A DNA stretch of 49,129 bases, taken from Sphingomonas sp. Its GTDB lineage: Bacteria > Pseudomonadota > Alphaproteobacteria > Sphingomonadales > Sphingomonadaceae. Positions within the stretch are counted from its first letter, which is position 1. Each line of letters begins with the position of its first letter. Shown one piece after another: positions 15,538 to 23,998 of the stretch. Both the position numbers and the translations under genes were made by a program. The DNA is taken from contig NZ_JANYEK010000018.1 of assembly GCF_025363195.1 (NCBI RefSeq), positions 1-49,129 of the forward strand. Direction: 5' to 3'. A model generated the notes under the pieces. The model ran no database searches. It saw only the letters and a program-made list of their open reading frames with translations, and was not told the DNA's origin.

Positions 15538-16392
15538 TTAGGCCGCGGCCATCTCATACAGCCCGCGATATTCTTGCGACGGGCGGAACGCCTCGGTCTG
15601 GCCGATCACCGTCTCGCCTGCGCCGAGCACGAGCAACCCGCCCGGCCGCATCACACCCGCCAACCGATCGAGCACCTGCCGCCGCAACGTGGGAGAAAGG
15701 TAGAGCAGAACGTTGCGGCACAATACGACATCGAATTTGCCCGGCGGCAACGCGTCGGCAACCAGATTGATACGACGGAAAGATATCTGCCGCATCAGTT
15801 CGGGCTTTGCGGCCCAGTCCCCGCCAGCCGCATCGAACCAGCGCATCATCCGCCGGATCGGCAGGCCACGCTGGATCTCGAATTGCGAAAAACGCCCGCC
15901 GCGCGCGCGCGCGAGTGCCGCTTCGGAAACATCGCTGGCGACAATCTCCGGCATGCGCCCACCGTTGGACTCGATCTGTTCGTCCAACAGCATCGCCAGC
16001 GACAGCGGTTCCTGCCCCATCGAGCAACCCGCCGACCACAGGCGAACGTTACGGTTAGGCGCCTGTTCGCGCATCGCCTGTACCGCCGCGGCAGCCAGAT
16101 CGAGCACCGCGGCATCGCGAAAGAACGAACTTTCCTGGTTGAGAAGAGCATCTACCACCTGATCGGCCACCAGCGGATCGGATCCGCTGAGGATTTCAGC
16201 CGCCAGTTGATCGAGCGTTTCCAGCCCGCGCTCGCGCAGCACCGGCTTCAGCGCGGTTTCGATCCGCCATTCGCGGTTGGCGGCGATCTGCTGCCCGGTC
16301 CGCTGTTCGAGCAGCGACGCGAGGATTTGCATCGCGCCGGTCGGACGCGGCGTCGGCATGGCGATCAGGCGACGTGGTAGCGGACTCAACAT
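15538..16392 (-). CDS. cheR: Chemotaxis protein methyltransferase CheR
   Basis: A 284-residue S-adenosylmethionine-dependent methyltransferase that methylates receptor glutamates. The small N-terminal helical domain precedes the Rossmann domain with RLWSAGCSMGQEPLSLAM (SAM loop), IVASDVSEAALARA and FDVVLCRNVLLYL. The ATG at 16392 overlaps the cheB stop by seven bases, and upstream in-frame codons lie inside cheB. It is the last gene of the che operon. No receptor (MCP) gene is in the window. Confidence 0.93.
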   Translation of the reverse strand: MLSPLPRRLIAMPTPRPTGAMQILASLLEQRTGQQIAANREWRIETALKPVLRERGLETLDQLAAEILSGSDPLVADQVVDALLNQESSFFRDAAVLDLAAAAVQAMREQAPNRNVRLWSAGCSMGQEPLSLAMLLDEQIESNGGRMPEIVASDVSEAALARARGGRFSQFEIQRGLPIRRMMRWFDAAGGDWAAKPELMRQISFRRINLVADALPPGKFDVVLCRNVLLYLSPTLRRQVLDRLAGVMRPGGLLVLGAGETVIGQTEAFRPSQEYRGLYEMAAA

Positions 16393-17492
16393 GTCGGCCA
16401 CCGTCCGGCAGCGACCATCCGTCCGATCTCGTCCGGGGGTAGCATGATGCTCGCGATCGGTGCGACCGCCCCTGGCATGCCCCACACGACCGAACTATCG
16501 CGATCCTGCGCGATCAGCGCGCCACCGGCCTCGACCAGCCTGCGTGCGCCATCGCTGCCGTCGCGGCCCATGCCGCTCAGCACGATGCCCATCGCACGCG
16601 CACCGTGCGTTTCGGCGAGGCTCTCAAACATCGGATCGACCGACGGCATGCAGCCACTGCGCGAGGGATCGCTGTTCAGCCGGATCGCAAAACTGCCATC
16701 GCCCAGCGAGATTACGCGCATGTGCCCATCGCCGGGGGCGATGATTACGCGGCCGGGGCGAATCCGCAGCCGATCGGTCGCGACCTCGCACGGGCGCCCC
16801 GCAAGCACCGCCACCTGCGCCGCAAAATAGACCATGAAGGATTCGGGCAGATGCTGCGTGATCAGGATCGGCGTAATGAAGCTGGCAGGGATTTCGCGCA
16901 GCAACTGGCTGAGCGCGTGAATCCCCCCGGTCGATGCCCCGATCGCGACGATGTCGAACCGATTGGGCGCGCTGCGCGGCGCGGCCTCGACCGGCGCGGG
17001 GCCGATCGCCGGTGCAACGGGATCGATCGCCAGCAGTCGGGATAATTTGTCGACCAGCACATCGGCGAAACGCCCGGCGAACGCGCCGACACCCGGCTTG
17101 ACGAGCGTATCGGCAGCCCCCAGCGCTAGCGCCTGGATCGTCGCCGCACCACCATCGTCGCAGGTTGAGGAAACGACCAGCACTTTGGCACCGGCGCTGG
17201 CCACGATTAAATCGGGCAAGGCGGTCAATCCGTCGATGCCGGGCATTTCGATATCGAGCAGGATCGCGTCGACGCGGTTGGTTTTCAGGAAGACAAGCGC
17301 GGCGCGCACGTCGGGCATCGTGGCGGCCAGCGTGAAGCGGCGGCTGCCTTCGATCATCCGACCAATCACGGCACGGGCGACAGCCGAATCATCGACGATC
17401 AGGATGGCGGGCAAGGTTCCCGCCGCGCGGGTGTGGTGAGCAACGGGCGCGCACACGACCGGAACTATGGCCTTGGCAGGCGCGGTCGTCAT
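16386..17492 (-). CDS. cheB: Protein-glutamate methylesterase CheB
   Basis: A 368-residue protein. The N-terminal receiver (about residues 28-145) carries ILIVDDSAVAR and phosphoacceptor Asp in ILLDIEMPG. The C-terminal methylesterase domain carries the catalytic Ser of AIGASTGG, His of TQHLPESF and Asp of GMGRDGSDG. It removes receptor methyl groups after phosphorylation by CheA. It begins 13 bases after cheY and overlaps cheR. A proline/alanine linker joins the two domains. Confidence 0.95.
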   Translation of the reverse strand: MTTAPAKAIVPVVCAPVAHHTRAAGTLPAILIVDDSAVARAVIGRMIEGSRRFTLAATMPDVRAALVFLKTNRVDAILLDIEMPGIDGLTALPDLIVASAGAKVLVVSSTCDDGGAATIQALALGAADTLVKPGVGAFAGRFADVLVDKLSRLLAIDPVAPAIGPAPVEAAPRSAPNRFDIVAIGASTGGIHALSQLLREIPASFITPILITQHLPESFMVYFAAQVAVLAGRPCEVATDRLRIRPGRVIIAPGDGHMRVISLGDGSFAIRLNSDPSRSGCMPSVDPMFESLAETHGARAMGIVLSGMGRDGSDGARRLVEAGGALIAQDRDSSVVWGMPGAVAPIASIMLPPDEIGRMVAAGRWPTC

Positions 17493-17505
17493 CTGGGCGG
17501 CCCCT

Positions 17506-17871
17506 TCAGGCCAGGCCCACGATTTGGAGTTTGCTCTCCAGCGTCTCGCGATCGAACGGTTTCATGACGTATTCGTCAGCCCCCGCCTCGATCGCGGCGC
17601 GGATATGGCCCATGCCGTTTTCGGTCGTGCAGAACACCACTTTCGGGCGGCTGCTCACCGCGCTGACGCGCAGCGCGCGGAGGAAATCCATGCCGCTCAT
17701 CACCGGCATGTTCCAGTCGAGCAGGATCACGTCCGGCGCGGAGGCCAGGCACGAATCGAGCGCCTCCTTGCCGTCGCCGGCCTCGGACACCTGAAAGTTC
17801 AGTGTTTCCAGAATGTGCCGCGCGACCTTGCGGATCACTTTCGAATCATCGACGACCAGGCACGTTTTCAT
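17506..17871 (-). CDS. cheY: Single-domain response regulator CheY
   Basis: A 121-residue stand-alone receiver. The acidic pocket is in CLVVDDSKVIRK, the phosphoacceptor Asp in ILLDWNMPVMSG, the conserved Thr in VVFCTTEN and Lys in YVMKPFDRE. Lacking an output domain and lying between cheW and cheB, it is the expected CheY, the diffusible signal to the flagellar switch. The 72-base gap upstream to cheW contains no terminator. Confidence 0.92.
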   Translation of the reverse strand: MKTCLVVDDSKVIRKVARHILETLNFQVSEAGDGKEALDSCLASAPDVILLDWNMPVMSGMDFLRALRVSAVSSRPKVVFCTTENGMGHIRAAIEAGADEYVMKPFDRETLESKLQIVGLA

Positions 17872-17943
17872 GAATGCTTCCCGTTATGCGCAACGAGTAC
17901 GGTCTGCCCTAAAACCGTAAGCGTCCCGTTAATTTGAAAAAAA

Positions 17944-18387
17944 TCACGCGGCGAGCGCGGTCAGGCCCGGCAGCAACGCGCGCAGGTCAATTGCCAGCAC
18001 CGGCTCCCCGTCGCGCTCGACAATGCCACACCCCACGCCCCGCCATCCGCCATCCAGCACGATACCGGACGACAAGGGCAGCAGATCGAACGGCGCGACA
18101 TCCTCCAGTGAATCGACGAGCATCGCATAATGGTGTCCCTCGGCCACGGTGATGACCGCGCGTGTCGCCCGCGCTTCCGCCACCGTGCCGCCCAGCGCAG
18201 CGCCCAGAGCGGCGCGCGTATCGATCACCGTCACGACGCGGCTCCGCAGCGCGGCAAGGCCCAACACCTGCGCACCGGTCTTCGGCACCGGAATGACGAT
18301 GCCGATATCGACCACCGATTCCACCTGTGCGGAATCGATCGCGACTGCGCGCCCGGCAATATGTGCGATCAGGAACAGTGCGCTCAT
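17944..18387 (-). CDS. cheW: Chemotaxis coupling protein CheW
   Basis: A 147-residue CheW domain protein (SH3-like beta barrels). It has FLIAHIAGRAVAIDSAQVES at the start, QVLGLAALRSRVVTVIDTR in the middle and DGEPVLAIDLRALLP at the end. CheW links receptors to CheA. Its ATG overlaps the cheA stop as ATGA. The length fits the family. Confidence 0.9.
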   Translation of the reverse strand: MSALFLIAHIAGRAVAIDSAQVESVVDIGIVIPVPKTGAQVLGLAALRSRVVTVIDTRAALGAALGGTVAEARATRAVITVAEGHHYAMLVDSLEDVAPFDLLPLSSGIVLDGGWRGVGCGIVERDGEPVLAIDLRALLPGLTALAA

Positions 18388-20714
18388 AGGCTTCCTCCTG
18401 CGCGGTCCGGTGCGGATTTTTCGGCCAGCGCGGCGAGCAAGCCTTCGCGATCGTAGCGATAGATGCTGCCATCGTTCGCCGCCTGCGATCGATCATGCCG
18501 CAGCCGGACGACCGGCACGGCGTGCGTTGCCGACCGCGATGGACCGGTCGCCTCATCCATGGTCAGCACCACGGCGGCGCTTTCACCCGCCTTCAACCGG
18601 GTCGCGACGCGGTATCCCGCACCTTCCAGCGCTGGCTTCAGGAACGTCGTCAACCAAGCGGATTCACTGCCCTCGATAAGGCAGATCGGTGAAACCCCGC
18701 CGTGAACTCCGTCGCCATGCGTGGCGAACAACCAATGCACGTCGAGCAATTCAAGCTGCTCGCCATCGATCGCGACCACACCGGCGATCGGTCCGGCCTC
18801 CCGCGCCGGCACCACCGTTTCCGGGAGCGTGACGATGTCGAGCGCCTGCGCGATGGCATAGGCCACTTCGGTCTCGCCATCGCGCAGTCTCAGGACGGAT
18901 ACGTCCTGCCCCTCGGCGATCGCGGTCACCGCGGCAAACGGGATGATCCGCCCCTCGACCGATAATCGCAGCCGACCGGCGGCAAAGCGAATCGCCTCCG
19001 CCGACACCGGCTCGACCCGGTCGATCACCGACAAAGGAACAAGCCGACGCACCCCGTCCAGATCGTCGAACAGCAAAGCCGAAACCAATTCCGCCGCAAT
19101 GTCTGCGACCACTTCGTCCGCACCGCTGTCGCGCTTGAATTCCAACCCGGCGCCTTCCGCGATCCCGGCGCAATCGAGCAACAACATCGGCAGGCCGCTG
19201 TCGGGCAACGTCTGCCCGGCATAGATGCCGGTCGCCATGACGGCGGGTGCGGCCGGCTTGATCACCAGTTCCTCGTGATCGAGCACCGTTTCCACCGCCA
19301 ATGCATAGCTGCCGCCGGGAACGCCGACGATCACGAGCATCGGAACATAATCCTCCTCGTTTGGCCGAACGCCGAGGCTCCCGCCCAGATCGACCAGCGG
19401 CATCCGTCGTTCCCGCACCTTGGCGGCAGGCGTATCGCCCAACATGTCGATGCGAATCGAATCGCCGCGCACCGTGACGATTTCCTCGATCACATGGCGC
19501 GAGATCGCGAATCGCTGCCCACCCACGCCCACGCCGATTGTTGACATGATCGACAGCGTCAGCGGCACGTGGATCGCGATGCGCAGGCCCCTGCCCGGCG
19601 CATTGTCGATCTCAATCCGCCCGCCAATCTGTTCGATATTGGCGCGGACCACATCCATGCCGACACCGCGTCCTGAGATCGAGGTCACTTCGTCCTTGGT
19701 CGACACGCCCGGTTCGAACACCAATTCCAGCTTGGCCTTGTCGCTGAGCGCCAGCAATTCGCGCATCGAGCGACCTGCAGACGCGATCTTCTCAACCAGC
19801 CGGTCGACATCGATGCCACGCCCGTCATCGGAAATCTCGATGATGATCTGATTGCCGGACTGGCGCGCGGAGACGGTCAGCCGACCATTTTCGCGCTTGC
19901 CCGCCTTCACGCGCTGCGCCGGCGCCTCGATCCCGTGGTCGATCGAATTGCGCACCATGTGAACGAGGGGATCGCGCATCATCTCGATCATCTCGCGGTC
20001 GAGTTCGACGTCCGATCCCTCGATATGCAGCGTCACCGCCTTGCCCAGTTCGGCTGCGGTATCGCGCACCATCCGTGGCAATGCGGAAAACAGCGCATCG
20101 ACCTTCTGCATACGCGTCCGCGTGACGGTGTCGCGCATCTCGGCCACCGTCAGCGACAGGCGTTCGAGCGCGGCCTCGACCGCCGGATCTGCCCCGTCAT
20201 CGCGAACGCGGCGGGCGAGTTCGTTGCGCGCCAGTACCATTTCCGACATGCCGGACATCATCCGGTCGAGCAGGTCGACGTTCAGCCGCACGCTGCGCGA
20301 CGGGGCGCGTTGAGCCAACGGCGCGTTGCTCGGCACGATAGTATCCGAGCCCTTTTCAAGGGCCGCGATCAGCAGGTCCTCGCCCGAATCGGCTAGTGCG
20401 ATGCCCGCGTCGATCGCCTCGACGATCTCGCCGATCCGATCGACGATCGCGAGGACGGCATTGACCAGTTTCGTATCGGGCGACCGCGTCTCGTCGCGCA
20501 CTGCCGCCAGCACATCTTCCGCGGCATGGCTGAGCCGGGCCAAGCGCGGCAGATCGAGAAACCCGCAACTGCCCTTCACGGTATGGACGAAGCGGAAGAT
20601 CGCATCGAGCCGATGCCGGTCCGACGGATCGCTCTCCCATGCGACGATCTCCCCGGAAAGCGCCTCCAGCGTCTCCCGGGTCTCGGCGATGAATTCCTGC
20701 AGCAGATCGTCCAT
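18384..20714 (-). CDS. cheA: Chemotaxis histidine kinase CheA with degenerate C-terminal receiver-like segment
   Basis: A 776-residue kinase. The HPt domain has phospho-His44 (FVHTVKGSCG). The dimerisation helices lie near residues 140-205. The ATPase domain has N box VHMVRNSIDHGIE, G1 DDGRGIDV and G2 GRGVGMDVV. A CheW-like domain follows, with further CheW-like sequence to about 660. From about 675 to 765 there is a segment starting ICLIEGSESAWLTTFLKPAL and GAGYRVATRL. This looks like the start of a receiver domain, but the acidic pair is replaced (EG for DD) and the middle is shortened. Hybrid CheAs with a receiver are known in alphaproteobacteria, and this one appears inactivated. The stop overlaps cheW. 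Confidence 0.93.
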   Translation of the reverse strand: MDDLLQEFIAETRETLEALSGEIVAWESDPSDRHRLDAIFRFVHTVKGSCGFLDLPRLARLSHAAEDVLAAVRDETRSPDTKLVNAVLAIVDRIGEIVEAIDAGIALADSGEDLLIAALEKGSDTIVPSNAPLAQRAPSRSVRLNVDLLDRMMSGMSEMVLARNELARRVRDDGADPAVEAALERLSLTVAEMRDTVTRTRMQKVDALFSALPRMVRDTAAELGKAVTLHIEGSDVELDREMIEMMRDPLVHMVRNSIDHGIEAPAQRVKAGKRENGRLTVSARQSGNQIIIEISDDGRGIDVDRLVEKIASAGRSMRELLALSDKAKLELVFEPGVSTKDEVTSISGRGVGMDVVRANIEQIGGRIEIDNAPGRGLRIAIHVPLTLSIMSTIGVGVGGQRFAISRHVIEEIVTVRGDSIRIDMLGDTPAAKVRERRMPLVDLGGSLGVRPNEEDYVPMLVIVGVPGGSYALAVETVLDHEELVIKPAAPAVMATGIYAGQTLPDSGLPMLLLDCAGIAEGAGLEFKRDSGADEVVADIAAELVSALLFDDLDGVRRLVPLSVIDRVEPVSAEAIRFAAGRLRLSVEGRIIPFAAVTAIAEGQDVSVLRLRDGETEVAYAIAQALDIVTLPETVVPAREAGPIAGVVAIDGEQLELLDVHWLFATHGDGVHGGVSPICLIEGSESAWLTTFLKPALEGAGYRVATRLKAGESAAVVLTMDEATGPSRSATHAVPVVRLRHDRSQAANDGSIYRYDREGLLAALAEKSAPDRAGGSL

Positions 20715-20755
20715 TAAACCCCCGGATGGTTGCCGGGACCATTGGCCGAGAGTGG

Positions 20756-20770
20756 TTAAGGACGCGTTAG
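20756..20770. promoter_or_regulatory. Possible CtrA-type site upstream of cheA
   Basis: TTAA-N7-TTAG lies 42-56 bases upstream of the cheA start. It differs by one base from the CtrA consensus TTAA-N7-TTAA. CtrA often controls motility genes in alphaproteobacteria, and chpT, which feeds CtrA, is the adjacent gene. A single short near-match can arise by chance. Confidence 0.3.
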
Positions 20771-20813
20771 TCAGGTCGGAGCTTGAGGCCGGTTGCTTGC
20801 CCCAATCTATTCG

Positions 20814-21458
20814 TTACCCCGCTTTGAAAGAGGCGCCGAATAGCAACACCGGCTCGGCGGGGTCGGACACTTGCACCGCACCACCGCCCTCCGAGACCAG
20901 TGCATGCACCAGGTACGCAGCCGCCGCGCGGGGCGTGATCACCGCATCGGCATCCGCGCCGATCAAGGCGCCGCGCATTTCTTGGTCGAGTACGATGCGC
21001 GGCCCATCGGCGCGCACCACGATCTCGACCGCGCCATCCACGCTTTCCGCCCCGACATCCAGCTGCCCGCCACGAATCAGCGCATCGCCCGCGATCAACG
21101 CGAGGTTGAGCAACACCTTGATCGCCGGCTTGGGCAGGGTCGTATCCTCGACCAGCCAGCCGAGCTTGACGCGATGATTGTCGCCGAACAATCCCTCGAT
21201 CGCTGCTCGCGCCTCGCGCGCATCGACCATCTCGCCGAATCCGCCCGCCGCACCAAAGGCCAGGCGGAAGAATTTCAGCTTGTTGGCCGAGGCCCGCGCG
21301 CTTTCGTTGAGCAGTTCGAGACAGCGCTGGCGCATCTCCGGATCATGCTCGTCCGCCAGCAATTCGAGGCCATTATTGAGGGCGCCGACAGGAGAAAGCA
21401 GGTCATGACACAGCCGCGAACAGAGCAGGCTGGCAAAATCGACCGGGCTGATGGTCAT
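20814..21458 (-). CDS. chpT: Histidine phosphotransferase ChpT
   Basis: A 214-residue protein with a DHp-like helix containing the phosphorylatable His in SRLCHDLLSPVGALNNGLEL. A degenerate ATPase-like domain without nucleotide motifs follows. This is the layout of ChpT, which in Caulobacter carries phosphate from CckA to CtrA and CpdR. The ATG at 21458 gives MTISPVDFASLL, matching the family start. It lies upstream of cheA on the same strand with a 99-base gap. The gene may share transcription with che genes or have its own promoter. Confidence 0.88.
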   Translation of the reverse strand: MTISPVDFASLLCSRLCHDLLSPVGALNNGLELLADEHDPEMRQRCLELLNESARASANKLKFFRLAFGAAGGFGEMVDAREARAAIEGLFGDNHRVKLGWLVEDTTLPKPAIKVLLNLALIAGDALIRGGQLDVGAESVDGAVEIVVRADGPRIVLDQEMRGALIGADADAVITPRAAAAYLVHALVSEGGGAVQVSDPAEPVLLFGASFKAG

Positions 21459-21546
21459 GAAAGAAAGTCCGCTTCGGCAAAAAGGATGTCGGGGCTCTTC
21501 TGGCGATGCGAGGCAGTGTGCGCAAGTCAAAGGCCGATGAAGACGT

Positions 21547-21939
21547 TCAGGCGACGATGAGCGCCACCGCCTCGAACCGGCCCACGTCTTCCGCTCGCCA
21601 CGCCCGCGCGTCTCCCGATCCAAGGATCAGCCACACCGCGCCGTCCCCCATCGCGCCAGCCGCATCGGTCTCCGAAGGCACAGGATCGCCGGACGGGTGC
21701 GAATGGTAATGCCCCAGCACCTTCACCCGCCCCCGCCGCGCCCGCCGATGCGCCGCGAACAACGCCGCCGGATCGATCTCGAACCGGCGCGCCGGGTTCG
21801 CTGCCACGTTGGCACAAGCTTCCGCCGCATCGATCCGTTCAGCGGATCCAAACAACAGCCCGCAGATTTCCGCCTGCGGCGAAGCATGCGCTTCACTTAG
21901 CAGTCGTGCCAGCAGAGTGCTTGAAATCTCCAACCCCAT
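21547..21939 (-). CDS. JAMM/Mov34 (M67 family) metallopeptidase-like protein
   Basis: A 130-residue stand-alone JAB/MPN domain. The zinc-peptidase signature is complete: Glu in AEICGLLFG, then HYHSHPSGDPVPSETD with His, His, Ser and Asp. Bacterial members cleave C-terminal tails of ubiquitin-like sulfur carriers or small metabolites. No ubiquitin-like gene is nearby, so the substrate is unknown. The ATG at 21939 has AAGGA seven bases upstream. The ATG at 21957 would share CATG with the rluD start on the other strand. Confidence 0.88.
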   Translation of the reverse strand: MGLEISSTLLARLLSEAHASPQAEICGLLFGSAERIDAAEACANVAANPARRFEIDPAALFAAHRRARRGRVKVLGHYHSHPSGDPVPSETDAAGAMGDGAVWLILGSGDARAWRAEDVGRFEAVALIVA

Positions 21940-21955
21940 GCCCACATCCTTAGCC

Positions 21956-22906
21956 ATGAACCGGGGGGTTTCCACCATTCACGCGACGATTTCCGACACT
22001 GCCGACGGCTGGCGCCTCGATCGTGCGCTCGCCGATGCGGTGCCGACCTTGTCACGCGAACGGCTGAAGGTGCTGATCAACAGTGGCGCGGTCAGCGATG
22101 CCGCTGGCGACCTTTCGCGCGATCCGTCGCGCAAGACGGCGGCCGGCACGATGTTCACCGTAGCGGTGCCCGATCCGATCCCGGCGCACAACGTGCCGCA
22201 GGATATCGCGCTGAACGTGGTGTTCGAGGACGAGCATCTGATCGTGATCGACAAGCAGGCCGGGCTGGTCGTCCACCCGGCGGCAGGCAATCTCGATGGT
22301 ACGCTCGTCAACGCCCTACTCCACCATTGCGGCGGCAGCCTGTCGGGCATCGGCGGCGTCGCGAGACCCGGCATCGTCCACCGCATCGACAAGGACACGT
22401 CGGGCCTGATGGTCGCGGCCAAGACGGACCGTGCGCATGAAGGACTCGCCCGCCAGTTCCACGATCACAGCATCGACCGGCGCTACAAGGCCATCGTCGC
22501 GGGGAAACCCATGCCGATGGAAGGCACGGTCGATGCCCCGCTCGCCCGCTCGTCGACCGATCGCAAGAAGGTCGCGATCGTGCAGGGCGGCAAGCGTGCG
22601 GTGACGCATTATCGCACGGTCAAGGCATTTCGCACCGCCGCTCTAGTCGAATGCCGGCTCGAAACGGGCCGGACGCACCAGGTGCGCGTCCACATGACCT
22701 CGATCGGCCACCCCTTGCTGGGTGACCCGGTTTACGGTAGAACAAAACAAGCTCATCGACCGCTTTTGGAAACCTTGAATTTCCGTCGTCAGGCGTTGCA
22801 CGCGGCCCATTTGGGGTTCATCCACCCTATAAAATGTAACGTCCTGGCGTTCGAAAGCGAAATGCCTGCCGATATGCAGGAACTGTTCAGCCACCTTAAC
22901 GTATAG
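21956..22906 (+). CDS. rluD: 23S rRNA pseudouridine synthase RluD family
   Basis: A 316-residue RluA/RluD-type pseudouridine synthase. An N-terminal S4 RNA-binding region (WRLDRALADAVPTLSRERLK) is followed by the catalytic domain with RIDKDTSGLMVAAKT, whose Asp is the nucleophile, and by ETGRTHQVRVHM near the C-terminus. The length and S4 domain favour RluD, which modifies helix 69 of 23S rRNA. No clear ribosome site precedes the ATG at 21956. An in-frame ATG at 21938 is also possible. The gene is divergent from the JAMM gene and 52 bases upstream of rpoH. Confidence 0.88.
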   Translation: MNRGVSTIHATISDTADGWRLDRALADAVPTLSRERLKVLINSGAVSDAAGDLSRDPSRKTAAGTMFTVAVPDPIPAHNVPQDIALNVVFEDEHLIVIDKQAGLVVHPAAGNLDGTLVNALLHHCGGSLSGIGGVARPGIVHRIDKDTSGLMVAAKTDRAHEGLARQFHDHSIDRRYKAIVAGKPMPMEGTVDAPLARSSTDRKKVAIVQGGKRAVTHYRTVKAFRTAALVECRLETGRTHQVRVHMTSIGHPLLGDPVYGRTKQAHRPLLETLNFRRQALHAAHLGFIHPIKCNVLAFESEMPADMQELFSHLNV

Positions 22907-22958
22907 TCATTGGGTTTCGCCGCAGTGCGGCATATCTAGTTCAAAGGGAGATCAAGTC

Positions 22959-23861
22959 ATGGCTAAAAGCAACGTGCCAGCCACGGTCCCCGCTCTTGGC
23001 GGGGAGGCGAGCCTCAACCGCTATCTGTCGGAAATCAAGAAATTCCCCATCCTCGCACCCGAGCAGGAATACATGCTCGCCAAGCGTTTCGAGGAACATG
23101 GTGACACCGATGCGGCAGCGCAGCTCGTCACGTCGCATCTGCGCCTCGTGGCGAAGATCGCGATGGGCTATCGCGGCTATGGCCTGCCAACATCGGAACT
23201 GATTTCCGAAGGCAATATCGGCCTGATGCAGGGTGTGAAGAAGTTCGAGGCCGATCGTGGCTTCCGCCTCGCCACCTATGCGATGTGGTGGATCCGCGCC
23301 TCGATCCAGGAATATATTCTGCGCTCCTGGAGCCTTGTGAAAATGGGCACGACCGCGGCCCAGAAAAAGCTGTTCTTCAACCTGCGCCGCATGAAGTCGA
23401 AGCTCGACGCGTTCGAGGATGGTGATCTGAAGCCGGAACATCTCACCAAGATCGCCACCGATCTTGGCGTGACCGAGGCGGAAGTGACCAGCATGAACCG
23501 CCGCATGGCGATGGGCGGGGACACGTCGCTCAACGTGCCGATGCGCGAGGATGGCGACGGCCAGTGGCAGGATTGGCTGCAGGACGATGCGCCGCTGCAG
23601 GACACGGTCGTCGCAGAGGCGCAGGAAGCCGATGTGCGCCACGAAATGCTGACCAGCGCAATGGATGACCTCAACGAGCGCGAACAGCATATCCTGACCG
23701 AGCGCCGCCTGACCGACGATCCCAAGACGCTGGAGGAACTCTCACAGGTGTATGGCGTATCCCGCGAACGGGTCCGCCAGATCGAAGTCCGCGCCTTCGA
23801 GAAACTGCAAAAGGCGATGATGCGCCTGGCCGGAGACCGCCGGTTGCTGGTGGCCGTTTAA
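22959..23861 (+). CDS. rpoH: RNA polymerase sigma-32 factor RpoH
   Basis: A 300-residue heat-shock sigma factor. Region 2 reads SHLRLVAKIAMGYRGYGLP, with YAMWWIRASIQEYILRSW for -10 recognition. The RpoH-specific box QKKLFFNLRR follows. Region 4 ends with a helix-turn-helix (TLEELSQVYGVSRERVRQIE). AAGGGAG precedes the ATG at 22959. The location after rluD is common in alphaproteobacteria. Confidence 0.95.
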   Translation: MAKSNVPATVPALGGEASLNRYLSEIKKFPILAPEQEYMLAKRFEEHGDTDAAAQLVTSHLRLVAKIAMGYRGYGLPTSELISEGNIGLMQGVKKFEADRGFRLATYAMWWIRASIQEYILRSWSLVKMGTTAAQKKLFFNLRRMKSKLDAFEDGDLKPEHLTKIATDLGVTEAEVTSMNRRMAMGGDTSLNVPMREDGDGQWQDWLQDDAPLQDTVVAEAQEADVRHEMLTSAMDDLNEREQHILTERRLTDDPKTLEELSQVYGVSRERVRQIEVRAFEKLQKAMMRLAGDRRLLVAV

Positions 23862-23889
23862 GGGCAACCTAAAAAACTCCCTCCCCGTC

Positions 23890-23909
23890 ATCCCCGCGAC
23901 GGCGGGGAT
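23890..23909. repeat. Short GC-rich palindromic repeat downstream of rpoH
   Basis: ATCCCCGC, a GACG loop and GCGGGGAT form an 8-bp hairpin within CGTCATCCCCGC...GGGATCCAGC. A related copy lies at 28069-28086 inside a cysteine desulfurase gene. This is the kind of dispersed palindrome common in sphingomonads. It may also end the rpoH transcript, though no T-run follows. Confidence 0.6.
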
Positions 23910-23998
23910 CCAGCTTCTTCCCTGCCGCAAGTCGAGAAGCGGCTGATCACATCGTTCGCCCTCTTCCCCAGCGCGCGTGAATCCGGCACCTTCGCTGC

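Noticed and set aside
22760..22830. Possible sigma-32 promoter (CTTGAA then CCCATTT) before rpoH
   Set aside because: The spacing between the two boxes is about 25 bases, too long for a sigma-32 promoter.
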